From Ferruginibacter sp. HRS2-29 (GTDB lineage Bacteria; Bacteroidota; Bacteroidia; Chitinophagales; Chitinophagaceae), in assembly GCF_024343615.1 (NCBI RefSeq), contig NZ_RJUB01000159.1, positions 1 to 64,000 on the forward strand: a stretch of 64,000 nt of DNA, in the 5' to 3' direction. Of this stretch, positions 16,042 through 24,249 are shown piece after piece; within the stretch, counting starts at the first letter, position 1; each line of letters begins with the position of its first letter. The position numbers and the translations under genes were made by a program. The notes under the pieces were generated by a model that was given only the letters and a program-made list of their open reading frames with translations, made no database searches and was not told where the DNA came from.

Positions 16042-16611
16042 TTAATCCTTCAGCTGCGCACATATCCTGCACCTCGGCTCATAAATATCCTTTTCCCCCA
16101 GCAACACCTGTCCTTCAGCAGGAACTTTGCGATACGATACATTCGCGATATTGCCACATTTCATACAGATAGCATGCAGTTTGGTGATATAATCCGCTTT
16201 GGCGAGTAATCCCGGCATCTGCCCGAAAGGATTCCCCAGGTAATCCATATCCAGGCCGGCAACAATCACCCGCATACCTTTCATGGCCAGTTGTTCGCAC
16301 ACATTACCAATTTCCGCATCAAAAAACTGGGCTTCATCAATGCCCACTACATCCACATCCTGCGCCAGCAGCAGGATCGTCTGTGAACTTTCTACCGGTG
16401 TACTGATGATGGAATTAGTATCGTGACTTACGATCTTCACCTCGTCATAGCGGGTATCGATCGCCGGTTTGAATATTTCCACTTTGAGGTTGGCGATCTT
16501 CACCCTCTTCAATCTGCGGATCAACTCTTCCGTTTTGCCGCTGAACATACTCCCGCAGATCACTTCTATCCATCCCCTCCGGTCGCCCCTCAAATTTGGT
16601 TCAATAAACAT
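16042..16611 (-). CDS. tdk: Thymidine kinase
   Basis: Phosphorylates thymidine to dTMP with ATP in pyrimidine salvage. At 189 residues it is the normal type II (TK1-like) length. It has P-loop [15 protein letters not shown] (about 22-36), the Mg-binding VGIDEAQFF, the lid/Tyr region and a zinc ribbon with CMKCGNIA and CRICAQ Cys pairs. The start is ATG 16611. thyA and folA, which make dTMP de novo and recycle its folate, are about 31 kb away in the same window. The hypothetical gene on the other side is divergent. Confidence 0.95.
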   Translation of the reverse strand: MFIEPNLRGDRRGWIEVICGSMFSGKTEELIRRLKRVKIANLKVEIFKPAIDTRYDEVKIVSHDTNSIISTPVESSQTILLLAQDVDVVGIDEAQFFDAEIGNVCEQLAMKGMRVIVAGLDMDYLGNPFGQMPGLLAKADYITKLHAICMKCGNIANVSYRKVPAEGQVLLGEKDIYEPRCRICAQLKD

Positions 16612-16737
16612 TAAATAATTTTTTTAAGAATGTGTTTGTAACTTTAAGCCCGATATGTGCAAAGATTATGGTTTCTGCCCACAGGGCAAAACAATTTTTC
16701 GACGCTGTATTTTTCTTCATTCCGATAAATAAAATGT

Positions 16738-17556
16738 ATGGAACGGGTGCAAACCCTTACAAATAAACTGCATGAACAGCTTGCCAGTAAAGCTTCTGTA
16801 AACGAGCTGATGCTTACCGTGGAAATGCTGCAATCCGAATTGCTGCACCTGCAGTCGGCAGAGCCGGCGCAACAGCCCGCAACGCCGGTAAGTATTCATG
16901 TAGCGACGACTGTTCAAAGAAGGCCTTTGTTGCCACCCAGGCCCGAAGCTATCACCATTTCGGAACCTGAGCCGGCACCTGTAGCGGCACCCGTGCCGGC
17001 AATTGCTCCGGAACCAGCACCGCCGGCGGAAGAAGAAAAAATCGTAGAAGTATTGCAGATCGATGAAGCGGAAGTGGAAGCTGAACTGGAAGAGATCAAA
17101 CGCAATGCGGAAGAAAGGGCCAAGATCAGCGCACAAAATAAACCCCACCTGCTGTTCGACCCGGTAGAAGATATTCCCACACTCACCCATCAGCAATCCG
17201 GCGAAAATGTGCCCAGGCAAAAGGAATTGCACGAAAGCATAGCCGGAGAAAATAAGACTTCCCTGAATGACCGGTTGAAAGAACAAAAAACCGAGCTCAG
17301 CGAAACACTACAGGATACACCCATAAAAGATCTTAAGAAAGGGATCGGCTTAAACGATCGTTTTCTATTCATCAAGGAATTATTCCGCGGGGACGAAACC
17401 ATGTACGAACGCAGCATCAAGACCATCAACGGGTTTTCTATTTTTCCCGAAGCAGAATACTGGATAAAAAGGGAGTTGAAACTGAAACTGGCCTGGGATG
17501 ATAAAAATGAAACAGTACGCCAGTTCGATCAATTGGTAAGAAGAAGATTCGCATAA
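16738..17556 (+). CDS. Conserved hypothetical coiled-coil protein with Pro/Ala-rich linker
   Basis: 272 residues, no signal peptide or membrane span. The N-terminus (1-45) is a predicted coiled coil. A Pro/Ala/Glu-rich low-complexity linker follows (about 45-100, many EPAP/APV steps), then an acidic helical segment. The ordered C-terminal part is LKKGIGLNDRFLFIKELFRG and NGFSIFPEAEYWIKRELKLK (about 200-272). That C-terminal block appears in uncharacterised Bacteroidota proteins. It is divergent from tdk. No function can be assigned. Confidence 0.8.
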   Translation: MERVQTLTNKLHEQLASKASVNELMLTVEMLQSELLHLQSAEPAQQPATPVSIHVATTVQRRPLLPPRPEAITISEPEPAPVAAPVPAIAPEPAPPAEEEKIVEVLQIDEAEVEAELEEIKRNAEERAKISAQNKPHLLFDPVEDIPTLTHQQSGENVPRQKELHESIAGENKTSLNDRLKEQKTELSETLQDTPIKDLKKGIGLNDRFLFIKELFRGDETMYERSIKTINGFSIFPEAEYWIKRELKLKLAWDDKNETVRQFDQLVRRRFA

Positions 17557-17567
17557 GTAATAAGTTA

Positions 17568-17757
17568 GCCACGAATTGCTCGAATAAACACCAATCGGTT
17601 CTTCTTCGCATATTCGTCAGCTTCGTGCCATTCGTGGTCATCCATCAGTTGAAATCGATTCTGGCTCTGAATTCTGCCAGGAATTGCTCGAATAAACACC
17701 AATCGATTCTTGTTCGCATATTTCATCAGCTTCGTGCCATTTGTGGCAATCTACTGG
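17568..17757. repeat. Two imperfect ~70-bp direct repeats with inverted ends
   Basis: The segment starting GAATTGCTCGAATAAACACC occurs at 17573 and again at 17691 (118-bp period). Each copy ends in CTTCGTGCCATT(C/T)GTGG. The ends CCACGAAT and ATTCGTGG are mutually inverted, giving each unit a hairpin-like form. The second copy runs into the end of waaA (stop at 17751). Confidence 0.8.
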
Positions 17758-19013
17758 AGAATGTTGTTATTTTTAATGTAGTTCAGGATCTTTCCGGTAG
17801 CGCCACGGTTGCCGTATACAAAGTCTTTTGCAGCTTTGCTGCTGGTATCCAGTCTTTCTTTGTCGGATAATAATTCCACCATCAGTTTTTCCAGCTCTAC
17901 CGCACTTTCAATGCTGAACGCGCCTCCGCAAGCCACCAGGCCTTTTGCTTCTTCAAACTTTTCATATTCCGGCCCGAAGATCACCGGTTTGCCATAAACT
18001 GCCGCTTCCAGCACATTGTGTATGCCCGAATCGCTGAACCCGCCACCAACGTAAGTTATATGGGCATAATGATAGAGCCGCGACAAAATGCCGATGGTAT
18101 CCACGATCAGCACATGCGTATGGTCATTGTCTTTCCAATTGCCTTGCTGCATATCCGAATACAGCACCGCCCCGGGAAATTCTTCCTGCACATCGCGGAT
18201 ACTTTCCCTGTCTACTTCGTGCGGCGCAATCATGAAACGTATTTCGGGATGCGCTTTTACATAATGCGTCCATTCGGCCTCATCTTCTTCCCAGGTGCTT
18301 CCAGCCACCACCGTGGTATGGCTGCCGCAAAAATCGATGATGGCCTGTGGCAGAGGCGTAAAGTTTTCGGCGATATCTGTCACCCGGTCAAAACGTGTAT
18401 CGCCGCTTACCGTAATATCTTTTTCCGCTACCAGCGGGGATAACAATTCGGCCGAATACTCCGTTTGCACAAAAAGGTGATGGAACGATAGCAGCATTTT
18501 TTTCCAGATGCCGCCATACCATTTGAAAAACGGCTGACTGGTGCGGAATATCCCTGAAACCAGCAGCACCGGAATGGATTTTTGTTTCAGCCTGGTAAGG
18601 TAATAATACCAGTACTCATATTTTACCCATACCACCAGCGATGGGTTAATGGCGTCTATGAAGCGGGCTGCGTTGCGGCGGCCATCCATCGGCAGGTAAA
18701 ATATCCAGTCGGCACCCGTATAATTCCTGCGGATCTCATAACCGCTTGGGGAAAAGAAGGTAAGGACAATTTTATACGATGGATAAGCGTTTCTAAGGCT
18801 TTCCAGAACAGGGCGGCCCTGTTCAAATTCACCGAGGCTGGCGCAATGCATCCAGATCGCGGGGGAAACATTGCCGGATAGAGCAGATTTAATATGGGAG
18901 AAGCTGTTTTTTCGCCCTTTTACCCACAATTTTGCCTTGGGGTTGAATAACGAAGCTATCCGGATACCGGCGCTGTACAGGAAGAGGAAAAGATTGTAAA
19001 AAGCAAGGCTCAA
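17751..19013 (-). CDS. waaA: 3-deoxy-D-manno-octulosonic acid (Kdo) transferase
   Basis: Adds Kdo from CMP-Kdo to lipid A precursor at the cytoplasmic face of the inner membrane. The 420 residues begin with a membrane-associating helix (LAFYNLFLFLYSAGIRIA). The Kdo-transferase domain follows (WMHCASLGEFEQGRPVLE, about 55-72; FFSPSGYEIRRNY), then a GT-B C-terminal domain with VVAGSTWEEDE and THVLIVDTIGILSRLYHYAHITYVGG split across about 300-330, and GIHNVLEAAVYGKPVIFGP. The start is TTG 19013; a -7 element TACTTTTG lies at 19037-19030. It is divergent from the polysaccharide cluster. Confidence 0.93.
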   Translation of the reverse strand: MSLAFYNLFLFLYSAGIRIASLFNPKAKLWVKGRKNSFSHIKSALSGNVSPAIWMHCASLGEFEQGRPVLESLRNAYPSYKIVLTFFSPSGYEIRRNYTGADWIFYLPMDGRRNAARFIDAINPSLVVWVKYEYWYYYLTRLKQKSIPVLLVSGIFRTSQPFFKWYGGIWKKMLLSFHHLFVQTEYSAELLSPLVAEKDITVSGDTRFDRVTDIAENFTPLPQAIIDFCGSHTTVVAGSTWEEDEAEWTHYVKAHPEIRFMIAPHEVDRESIRDVQEEFPGAVLYSDMQQGNWKDNDHTHVLIVDTIGILSRLYHYAHITYVGGGFSDSGIHNVLEAAVYGKPVIFGPEYEKFEEAKGLVACGGAFSIESAVELEKLMVELLSDKERLDTSSKAAKDFVYGNRGATGKILNYIKNNNILQ

Positions 19014-19029
19014 TACTGGTAATTTTGGT

Positions 19030-19037
19030 CAAAAGTA
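19030..19037 (-). promoter_or_regulatory. -7 element TACTTTTG upstream of waaA
   Basis: Exact TAnnTTTG match 16 bp before the TTG start at 19013. Confidence 0.55.
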
Positions 19038-19119
19038 AGATATTTCAAAACCTTTCAGTGATGGATAGTTGAGAAAGCTTATTTGCCAGCGGCTTTAGCC
19101 GCCGGGACAGATAAATTCT

Positions 19120-19127
19120 TATCTTTG
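19120..19127 (+). promoter_or_regulatory. -7 element TATCTTTG of the polysaccharide cluster
   Basis: Exact TAnnTTTG match followed by CGCC, 21 bp before ATG 19149. It is the best candidate promoter for the + strand run 19149-26773. A small GCGGC/GCCGC hairpin lies just upstream, near 19089-19102. Confidence 0.65.
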
Positions 19128-19148
19128 CGCCGCTTAAAATAGTTATGC

Positions 19149-20279
19149 ATGAAGCCTTTACAAATGGTAGATACTAAAACCCAGTATCAAAAAATAAAGA
19201 CGGAAGTAGATGCTGCGGTGATTGCTGTAATGGAAAGTTCACAGTTCATCGGCGGGAAAGTGGTCAGCGATTTTGCCACCAACCTGGCGGCTTACCACAA
19301 AAGCAGGCATGTGATCCCTTGCGCCAATGGCACCGATGCCTTACAGATAGCCATGATGGCGCTGGGTATAAAAGCGGGCGATGAAGTGATCACGCCTTCA
19401 TTTACCTACATCGCCACCGTGGAAGTAGCCGCACTGCTGGGCATCAAACCGATCTTTGTAGAAGTGGATCCAAAAACTTTCTGCATCGATGCAAATGCTA
19501 TCGAAAAAGCCATCACCCCAAAAACAAAAGCGATCGTTCCCGTGCATCTTTACGGCCACGCTGCCGATATGGAACCGATCATGGCAATTGCCAGAAAACA
19601 TAATTTGTTTGTGATCGAAGACAACGCCCAGGCTATCGGTAACGATTATACGTTTAGCGATGGCAGCATAAAAAAAACCGGGACCATCGGTGATATCGGG
19701 TGTACTTCATTTTATCCTTCAAAAAACCTGGGCGCTTTCGGCGATGGGGGCGCTATCACCACGGAGGATGATGCCCTGGCGGAAAAACTGAGGATGATCG
19801 CTTCCCACGGACAAAAAGTACGCTACTACCATGATGTGGTTGGCTGCAACTCCCGCCTGGATGCCATGCAGGCGGCCATCCTGGATATCAAATTAAAACA
19901 TCTCGACGAGTACATTGCCGCAAGGATAAAAGCTGCTGATTTTTATGACGCGGCTTTCGCCGGAAATGAAAAGATAACAGTACCATTCAGGGCTGCCAAC
20001 AACAAGCATGTTTTTCACCAATACACCCTTTTGCTCGAAGGAGTAGACCGCGATGCATTGCACCAGTTTCTTGCAGACAACGGCGTGCCTTCGATGATCT
20101 ATTACCCGGTACCGGCCCACAGGCAGAAAATGTTTGACGCATTCGGCGGTAGCAGCTACGTACTGCCCACCACCGACTGGCTGACCGAAAGGGTGATCTC
20201 GTTGCCGATACACACAGAGCTGGAGGAAGAGCAACAACAGTTCATTGTAGCTAAAGTATTAGAGTTTGTAAACAATTAA
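19149..20279 (+). CDS. DegT/DnrJ/EryC1/StrS-family sugar aminotransferase
   Basis: A PLP-dependent enzyme of 376 residues that transfers an amino group, usually from glutamate, to a nucleotide-linked keto sugar. Features: PCANGTDALQIAM (about 57-69), FTYIATVEVAALLG, EDNAQAIG, and the PLP-binding Lys in SFYPSKNLGAFGDGG (about 180-194). The C-terminus has YPVPAHRQ. Substrate cannot be told, but the neighbouring WbpO/WbpP-like enzymes suggest an amino-sugar for a surface polysaccharide. The start is ATG 19149 (MKPLQMVDTKTQY), with an alternative at 19164. Confidence 0.9.
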   Translation: MKPLQMVDTKTQYQKIKTEVDAAVIAVMESSQFIGGKVVSDFATNLAAYHKSRHVIPCANGTDALQIAMMALGIKAGDEVITPSFTYIATVEVAALLGIKPIFVEVDPKTFCIDANAIEKAITPKTKAIVPVHLYGHAADMEPIMAIARKHNLFVIEDNAQAIGNDYTFSDGSIKKTGTIGDIGCTSFYPSKNLGAFGDGGAITTEDDALAEKLRMIASHGQKVRYYHDVVGCNSRLDAMQAAILDIKLKHLDEYIAARIKAADFYDAAFAGNEKITVPFRAANNKHVFHQYTLLLEGVDRDALHQFLADNGVPSMIYYPVPAHRQKMFDAFGGSSYVLPTTDWLTERVISLPIHTELEEEQQQFIVAKVLEFVNN

Positions 20280-20352
20280 GAATTAAGAATTAAGAATTCC
20301 GGGCGCATAAAATAATTTGTGTAATTCGTGTAATTCGGAACATTCGTGTAAT
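20275..20352. repeat. AATTAAG heptamers followed by AATTCGTGT nonamers upstream of ugd
   Basis: Three AATTAAG units overlap the end of the aminotransferase gene (20275-20298). Nonamers AATTTGTGT and AATTCGTGT with a degenerate third (20314-20352) then run to 10 bp before ATG 20362. The spacer is almost entirely repeat. Confidence 0.85.
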
Positions 20353-20361
20353 AAAATAAAT

Positions 20362-21693
20362 ATGAAAATTGCAGTAGTTGGAACAGGATATGTTGGATTA
20401 GTGACGGGTACATGTTTTGCGGAAACAGGAAACACAGTGACTTGCGTTGATATCGACCAGCAGAAAATAGACAAACTCAACTCCGGCCAGGTGACCATCT
20501 ATGAACCCGGACTGGAAAAAATATTTTTACGCAACCAGAAAGAGGGCCGCCTCTTCTTTACCCGTTCGCTCGAAGATGCGATCAAAGATGCAGCCATTGT
20601 ATTTCTTGCATTGCCAACACCGCCGGGAGAAGATGGCAGTGCCGACCTGAAATACATTTTGGGTGTAGCCGCCGACCTGGGAAAACTGTTGAAGCCTTCG
20701 GATTATAAAGTGATCATCGATAAAAGCACCGTGCCGGTAGGTCCGGCCGATAAAGTAAAAGCGGCGATCCTCAAAAGTGCGACAGAAGATATTTCAGCAG
20801 CATTCGATGTAGTGAGCAATCCTGAATTCTTACGCGAAGGTGTGGCGGTGGATGATTTCATGAAACCTGACAGGGTGGTGATAGGCACCACTTCCGAAAA
20901 AGCCATCAAGCTGATGAACGACCTGTATGCACCATTCGTTCGCCAGGGCAACCCGATCATTTTCATGGATGAAAAATCTGCAGAGCTGACCAAATACGCG
21001 GCCAATTCTTTCCTTGCGGTAAAGATCACTTTCATGAACGAGATCGCCCAACTGTGCGAAAGGCTGGGCGCCGATGTGGATATGGTTCGCCGTGGTATCG
21101 GCAGCGATGAACGTATCGGCAAACGTTTCCTTTTCCCGGGTATCGGTTACGGCGGAAGCTGTTTTCCTAAAGATGTGCAGGCATTGGCACGCTCATCCCA
21201 GGAAGTGGACTATGAATTCCGCATACTCGATGCAGTGATGGAAGTGAATGAAAAACAAAAATTACACCTTCTGCCTAAGATCAATAAATATTTCAAGGGT
21301 GATCTTGAAGGCAAGCATTTCACTTTGTGGGGGCTTGCTTTCAAACCCAACACAGACGATATCCGCGAAGCTCCGGCTTTATACATCATAGAGGCATTAC
21401 TGGCCGCAGGCGCTACCGTAAACGCTTTCGATCCGGAAGCGATGGCGAATGTAAAAGCGTTGGTGGGTGATAAGATCGGCTTCGCTGAAAACCAATATGA
21501 CGCACTTGAAAATGCGGACGCGCTGATCATCGCAACAGAATGGAACGAATTCCGCACACCCGATTTCGACCGGATCAGCAAGACACTTAAGAACAAAGTG
21601 ATCTTCGATGGCCGCAATCTTTTTGATCTGGAACAGGTGAGCAAATTAGGCTATCACTATGAGAGTGTAGGGCGGAGAGTAATTAATAATTAA
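20362..21693 (+). CDS. ugd: UDP-glucose 6-dehydrogenase
   Basis: Oxidises UDP-glucose to UDP-glucuronate with NAD+. 443 residues: N-terminal Rossmann motif GTGYVGLVTGTCFAETG (about 7-23), STVPVGPADKV, NPEFLREGVAVDDF with the substrate-site segment, KYAANSFLAVKITFMNE with the conserved Lys, and catalytic Cys in GIGYGGSCFPKDVQAL (about 255-270). ATG 20362 is chosen because the 15 codons upstream encode an artefact of the nonamer repeat (Cys/Asn/Ser-rich). Its product feeds the UDP-xylose synthase that follows. The last codons (VINN-stop) lie in an ATTAATA heptamer. Confidence 0.95.
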   Translation: MKIAVVGTGYVGLVTGTCFAETGNTVTCVDIDQQKIDKLNSGQVTIYEPGLEKIFLRNQKEGRLFFTRSLEDAIKDAAIVFLALPTPPGEDGSADLKYILGVAADLGKLLKPSDYKVIIDKSTVPVGPADKVKAAILKSATEDISAAFDVVSNPEFLREGVAVDDFMKPDRVVIGTTSEKAIKLMNDLYAPFVRQGNPIIFMDEKSAELTKYAANSFLAVKITFMNEIAQLCERLGADVDMVRRGIGSDERIGKRFLFPGIGYGGSCFPKDVQALARSSQEVDYEFRILDAVMEVNEKQKLHLLPKINKYFKGDLEGKHFTLWGLAFKPNTDDIREAPALYIIEALLAAGATVNAFDPEAMANVKALVGDKIGFAENQYDALENADALIIATEWNEFRTPDFDRISKTLKNKVIFDGRNLFDLEQVSKLGYHYESVGRRVINN

Positions 21694-21701
21694 GAATGCA
21701 G

Positions 21702-21722
21702 GAACGTGCCTGTGGCGCGTTC
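21702..21722 (+). terminator. Hairpin GAACGTGCC / GGCGCGTTC after ugd
   Basis: 9-bp arms with one wobble and loop TGT, starting 8 bp after the ugd stop codon and followed by an A-rich stretch. The same hairpin design recurs after stop codons at 49953-49973 and 60046-60067. Confidence 0.7.
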
Positions 21723-21749
21723 ATTATAAAAAAATAACAGGATAACATG

Positions 21750-21785
21750 AATTCGTGTAATTCGTGTAATTCGCCTAATTCGTGT
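21750..21785. repeat. Four AATTCGTGT nonamers upstream of the UXS gene
   Basis: Four consecutive 9-bp units (the third is AATTCGCCT) end six bases before ATG 21792. They create a false upstream reading frame rich in Asn/Ser/Cys. Confidence 0.9.
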
Positions 21786-21791
21786 AATAAC

Positions 21792-22763
21792 ATGGCTAAA
21801 AAAGTTTTAATAACAGGCGCTGCAGGATTTCTTGGTTCGCATTTATGCGATCGGTTCATCAAAGAAGGTTTTGAAGTGATCGGGATGGATAACCTCATTA
21901 CCGGCGACCTGAAAAATATCGGGCATCTTTTCAAACTGAAGAATTTCGAATTCTATCATCATGATGTTTCAAAATTCATTCATGTTACCGGCGATCTCGA
22001 TTACATACTGCACTTCGCTTCGCCTGCGAGCCCGATCGATTATCTCAAGATACCTATTCAGACATTGAAAGTGGGATCGCTGGGAACGCATAATTGTCTC
22101 GGGTTGGCAAAAGCGAAAGGCGCCCGCATATTGGTGGCAAGCACCAGTGAAGTTTACGGCGATCCGCTGGTACATCCGCAAAATGAAGAATATTGGGGTA
22201 ATGTGAACCCGGTTGGCCCACGCGGAGTATACGACGAAGCCAAACGTTTCCAGGAAGCCATCACCATGGCCTATCATACTTTTCACCAGGTAGAAACCAG
22301 GATCATCCGTATTTTTAATACTTATGGCCCGCGTATGCGGCTCAACGACGGGCGTGCTTTGCCGGCATTCATCGGGCAGGCACTGAGGGGCGAAGACCTG
22401 ACGGTTTTTGGCGATGGCAGCCAGACAAGGAGTTTCTGTTATGTAGATGACCTGGTAGAAGGGATATATCGTTTGCTCATGAGCGATTACGCCTCTCCGG
22501 TAAATGTTGGTAACCCTGATGAGATATCATTGAAAGAATTTGCAGAAGAGATCATACAACTGACAGGCACCAAACAAAAGATCGTTTATAAACCTTTGCC
22601 GGTAGATGATCCGAAGCAACGTCAGCCGGACATTACAAGAGCAAAAGAAATATTGGGCTGGCAACCAACAGTGAGCCGGCAGGAAGGATTGAAAATAACC
22701 TACGAATATTTCAAAAGCCTTCCAAAAGAAGAGCTGGTGAAATTGCCGAAAGAATTTAAATAA
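21792..22763 (+). CDS. UDP-glucuronate decarboxylase (UDP-xylose synthase)
   Basis: Converts UDP-glucuronate to UDP-xylose by NAD-dependent oxidation and decarboxylation. The 323-residue SDR-fold enzyme has the glycine motif [16 protein letters not shown] (about 6-21), the UXS-specific [13 protein letters not shown], catalytic Ser in [10 protein letters not shown] and Tyr147/Lys in [30 protein letters not shown] follows near 210. The length matches bacterial and plant UXS cores. The upstream gene makes its substrate, so the two form a UDP-glucose to UDP-xylose route. ATG 21792 is chosen over an ATG inside the nonamer array. Confidence 0.92.
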   Translation: MAKKVLITGAAGFLGSHLCDRFIKEGFEVIGMDNLITGDLKNIGHLFKLKNFEFYHHDVSKFIHVTGDLDYILHFASPASPIDYLKIPIQTLKVGSLGTHNCLGLAKAKGARILVASTSEVYGDPLVHPQNEEYWGNVNPVGPRGVYDEAKRFQEAITMAYHTFHQVETRIIRIFNTYGPRMRLNDGRALPAFIGQALRGEDLTVFGDGSQTRSFCYVDDLVEGIYRLLMSDYASPVNVGNPDEISLKEFAEEIIQLTGTKQKIVYKPLPVDDPKQRQPDITRAKEILGWQPTVSRQEGLKITYEYFKSLPKEELVKLPKEFK

Positions 22764-22769
22764 TTATCA

Positions 22770-22856
22770 ATTACGAATTACGAATTACGAATTACGAATT
22801 TTCAACTTATTGAACTAATTCGTGTAATACGTGAAATTCGATTCGCCGAAGGCGAA
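22770..22856. repeat. ATTACGA heptamers, AATTCGTGT nonamers and TTCGCC/GGCGAA hairpin before the WbpO-like gene
   Basis: Four exact ATTACGA copies (22770-22797), degenerate nonamers (22817-22843) and a perfect hairpin TTCGCC-GAA-GGCGAA (22842-22856) fill the spacer. Confidence 0.9.
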
Positions 22857-22887
22857 AATAATTCGTGGAATAAAAATAAATAAATCT

Positions 22888-24177
22888 ATGTACCAGGACT
22901 TACTCGACAAAAAAAAGAAATTAGCTGTTATTGGTTTAGGTTATGTTGGCCTGCCAATCGCACTTGAATTTGCGAAGCAGATAAAGGTGATCGGTTTCGA
23001 CATCAATGCCGATAGGGTAAAGATGATGCAGAACAAGATCGATCCGAGCCAGGAGCTTGAATCCAGTGCGTTTGACGGATGTGATATAGAATTCACCAAC
23101 GACCTTGAAAAACTCCGGGAAGCTAATTTTTATATCGTTGCGGTACCAACACCGGTGGATGGAAATAATATTCCCGATCTTATTCCTGTTCAAAGAGCCA
23201 GTGAAACGATCGGCAAAGTATTGAAGAAAGGCGATTACGTGGTGTATGAAAGTACCGTGTACCCTGGTTGTACAGAAGAAGATTGTGTGCCGATCATTGA
23301 AAAATTATCAGGCCTTAAAATGGTGACAGATTACAAGATCGGTTATTCGCCGGAAAGGATCAACCCCGGAGATAAGGAACATACCATCACGAGCATCGTA
23401 AAAGTGGTGAGCGGTTGTTGCGACGAAAGCCTGGATACCATCGCCAAAGTGTACGAACTGGTGGTGAAAGCCGGTGTTCACAAAGCCTCTTCCATCAAAG
23501 TGGCGGAAGCGGCCAAGATCATTGAAAATACTCAACGCGACCTCAACATCGCATTGATGAATGAGCTGTCGATCATTTTCGACCGGATGAACATCAATAC
23601 TTTTGAAGTGCTGGAAGCGGCCGGAACAAAATGGAACTTCCTGAAATTTCAACCCGGACTGGTAGGGGGGCATTGCATCGGCGTAGATCCATATTACCTG
23701 ACTTATAAATCAAAAAAACTCGGGTACGATAGCCAGGTGATCCTTGCCGGAAGAAACATAAACGACGGTATGGCGGGATATGTGGCTAAAAAAGTTTTGC
23801 AACATATCATCCAGCATAACGGAAATGTGAAGGATGCTAAAGTGCTGGTGATGGGCGCTACTTTCAAAGAAAATGTAAGCGATATCCGTAACAGTAAAGT
23901 AGCCGATGTGGTGAAAGAACTGAAATCGTTTTCATTGAATGTAGATGTTGCCGATCCGCATGCAGACAGCGAAGAACTGCAGCATGAATATGGATTCGGG
24001 CTCGCTGATGACCTTTCAAGTGATTACGATGCAGTGATCGTGACGGTACCACACAACAATTATAAAACACTGGACGACGCTTACTTTGCTTCCATCACAA
24101 AACCAAAAGCCCTTGTGGCGGATCTGAAGGGAATTTACAGGAATAAGGTAAATTCCCGTGCTTACTGGAGTTTGTAA
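22888..24177 (+). CDS. Nucleotide-sugar dehydrogenase, WbpO/TviB (VipA)-like
   Basis: A 6-dehydrogenase of the UDP-glucose/GDP-mannose family, 429 residues. It probably oxidises UDP-N-acetylhexosamine to the uronate, as TviB and WbpO do. Features: KLAVIGLGYVGLPIALEF (about 11-28), YESTVYPGCTEEDCVPI, GYSPERINPGDKEHT, the conserved KIIENTQRDLNIALMNE and catalytic-Cys segment LVGGHCIGVDPYYLTYK (about 255-271). The YSPERINPGD block separates it from Ugd at 20362. The WbpP/TviC-like epimerase follows, matching the Vi-antigen and P. aeruginosa O6 gene pair. The exact sugar is inferred. Confidence 0.9.
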   Translation: MYQDLLDKKKKLAVIGLGYVGLPIALEFAKQIKVIGFDINADRVKMMQNKIDPSQELESSAFDGCDIEFTNDLEKLREANFYIVAVPTPVDGNNIPDLIPVQRASETIGKVLKKGDYVVYESTVYPGCTEEDCVPIIEKLSGLKMVTDYKIGYSPERINPGDKEHTITSIVKVVSGCCDESLDTIAKVYELVVKAGVHKASSIKVAEAAKIIENTQRDLNIALMNELSIIFDRMNINTFEVLEAAGTKWNFLKFQPGLVGGHCIGVDPYYLTYKSKKLGYDSQVILAGRNINDGMAGYVAKKVLQHIIQHNGNVKDAKVLVMGATFKENVSDIRNSKVADVVKELKSFSLNVDVADPHADSEELQHEYGFGLADDLSSDYDAVIVTVPHNNYKTLDDAYFASITKPKALVADLKGIYRNKVNSRAYWSL

Positions 24178-24249
24178 GAAGGAAGCAAAAACAAAAGCAT
24201 CGTACCTGTTGAAAGCTTTTCACCCATTCACTTATTGACCAATTCACGC

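Noticed and set aside
20317-20361. N-terminal extension of Ugd (and similar ones before UXS and the WbpO-like enzyme)
   Set aside because: The extra codons are read from AATTCGTGT nonamers, and homologues start at the downstream ATG.
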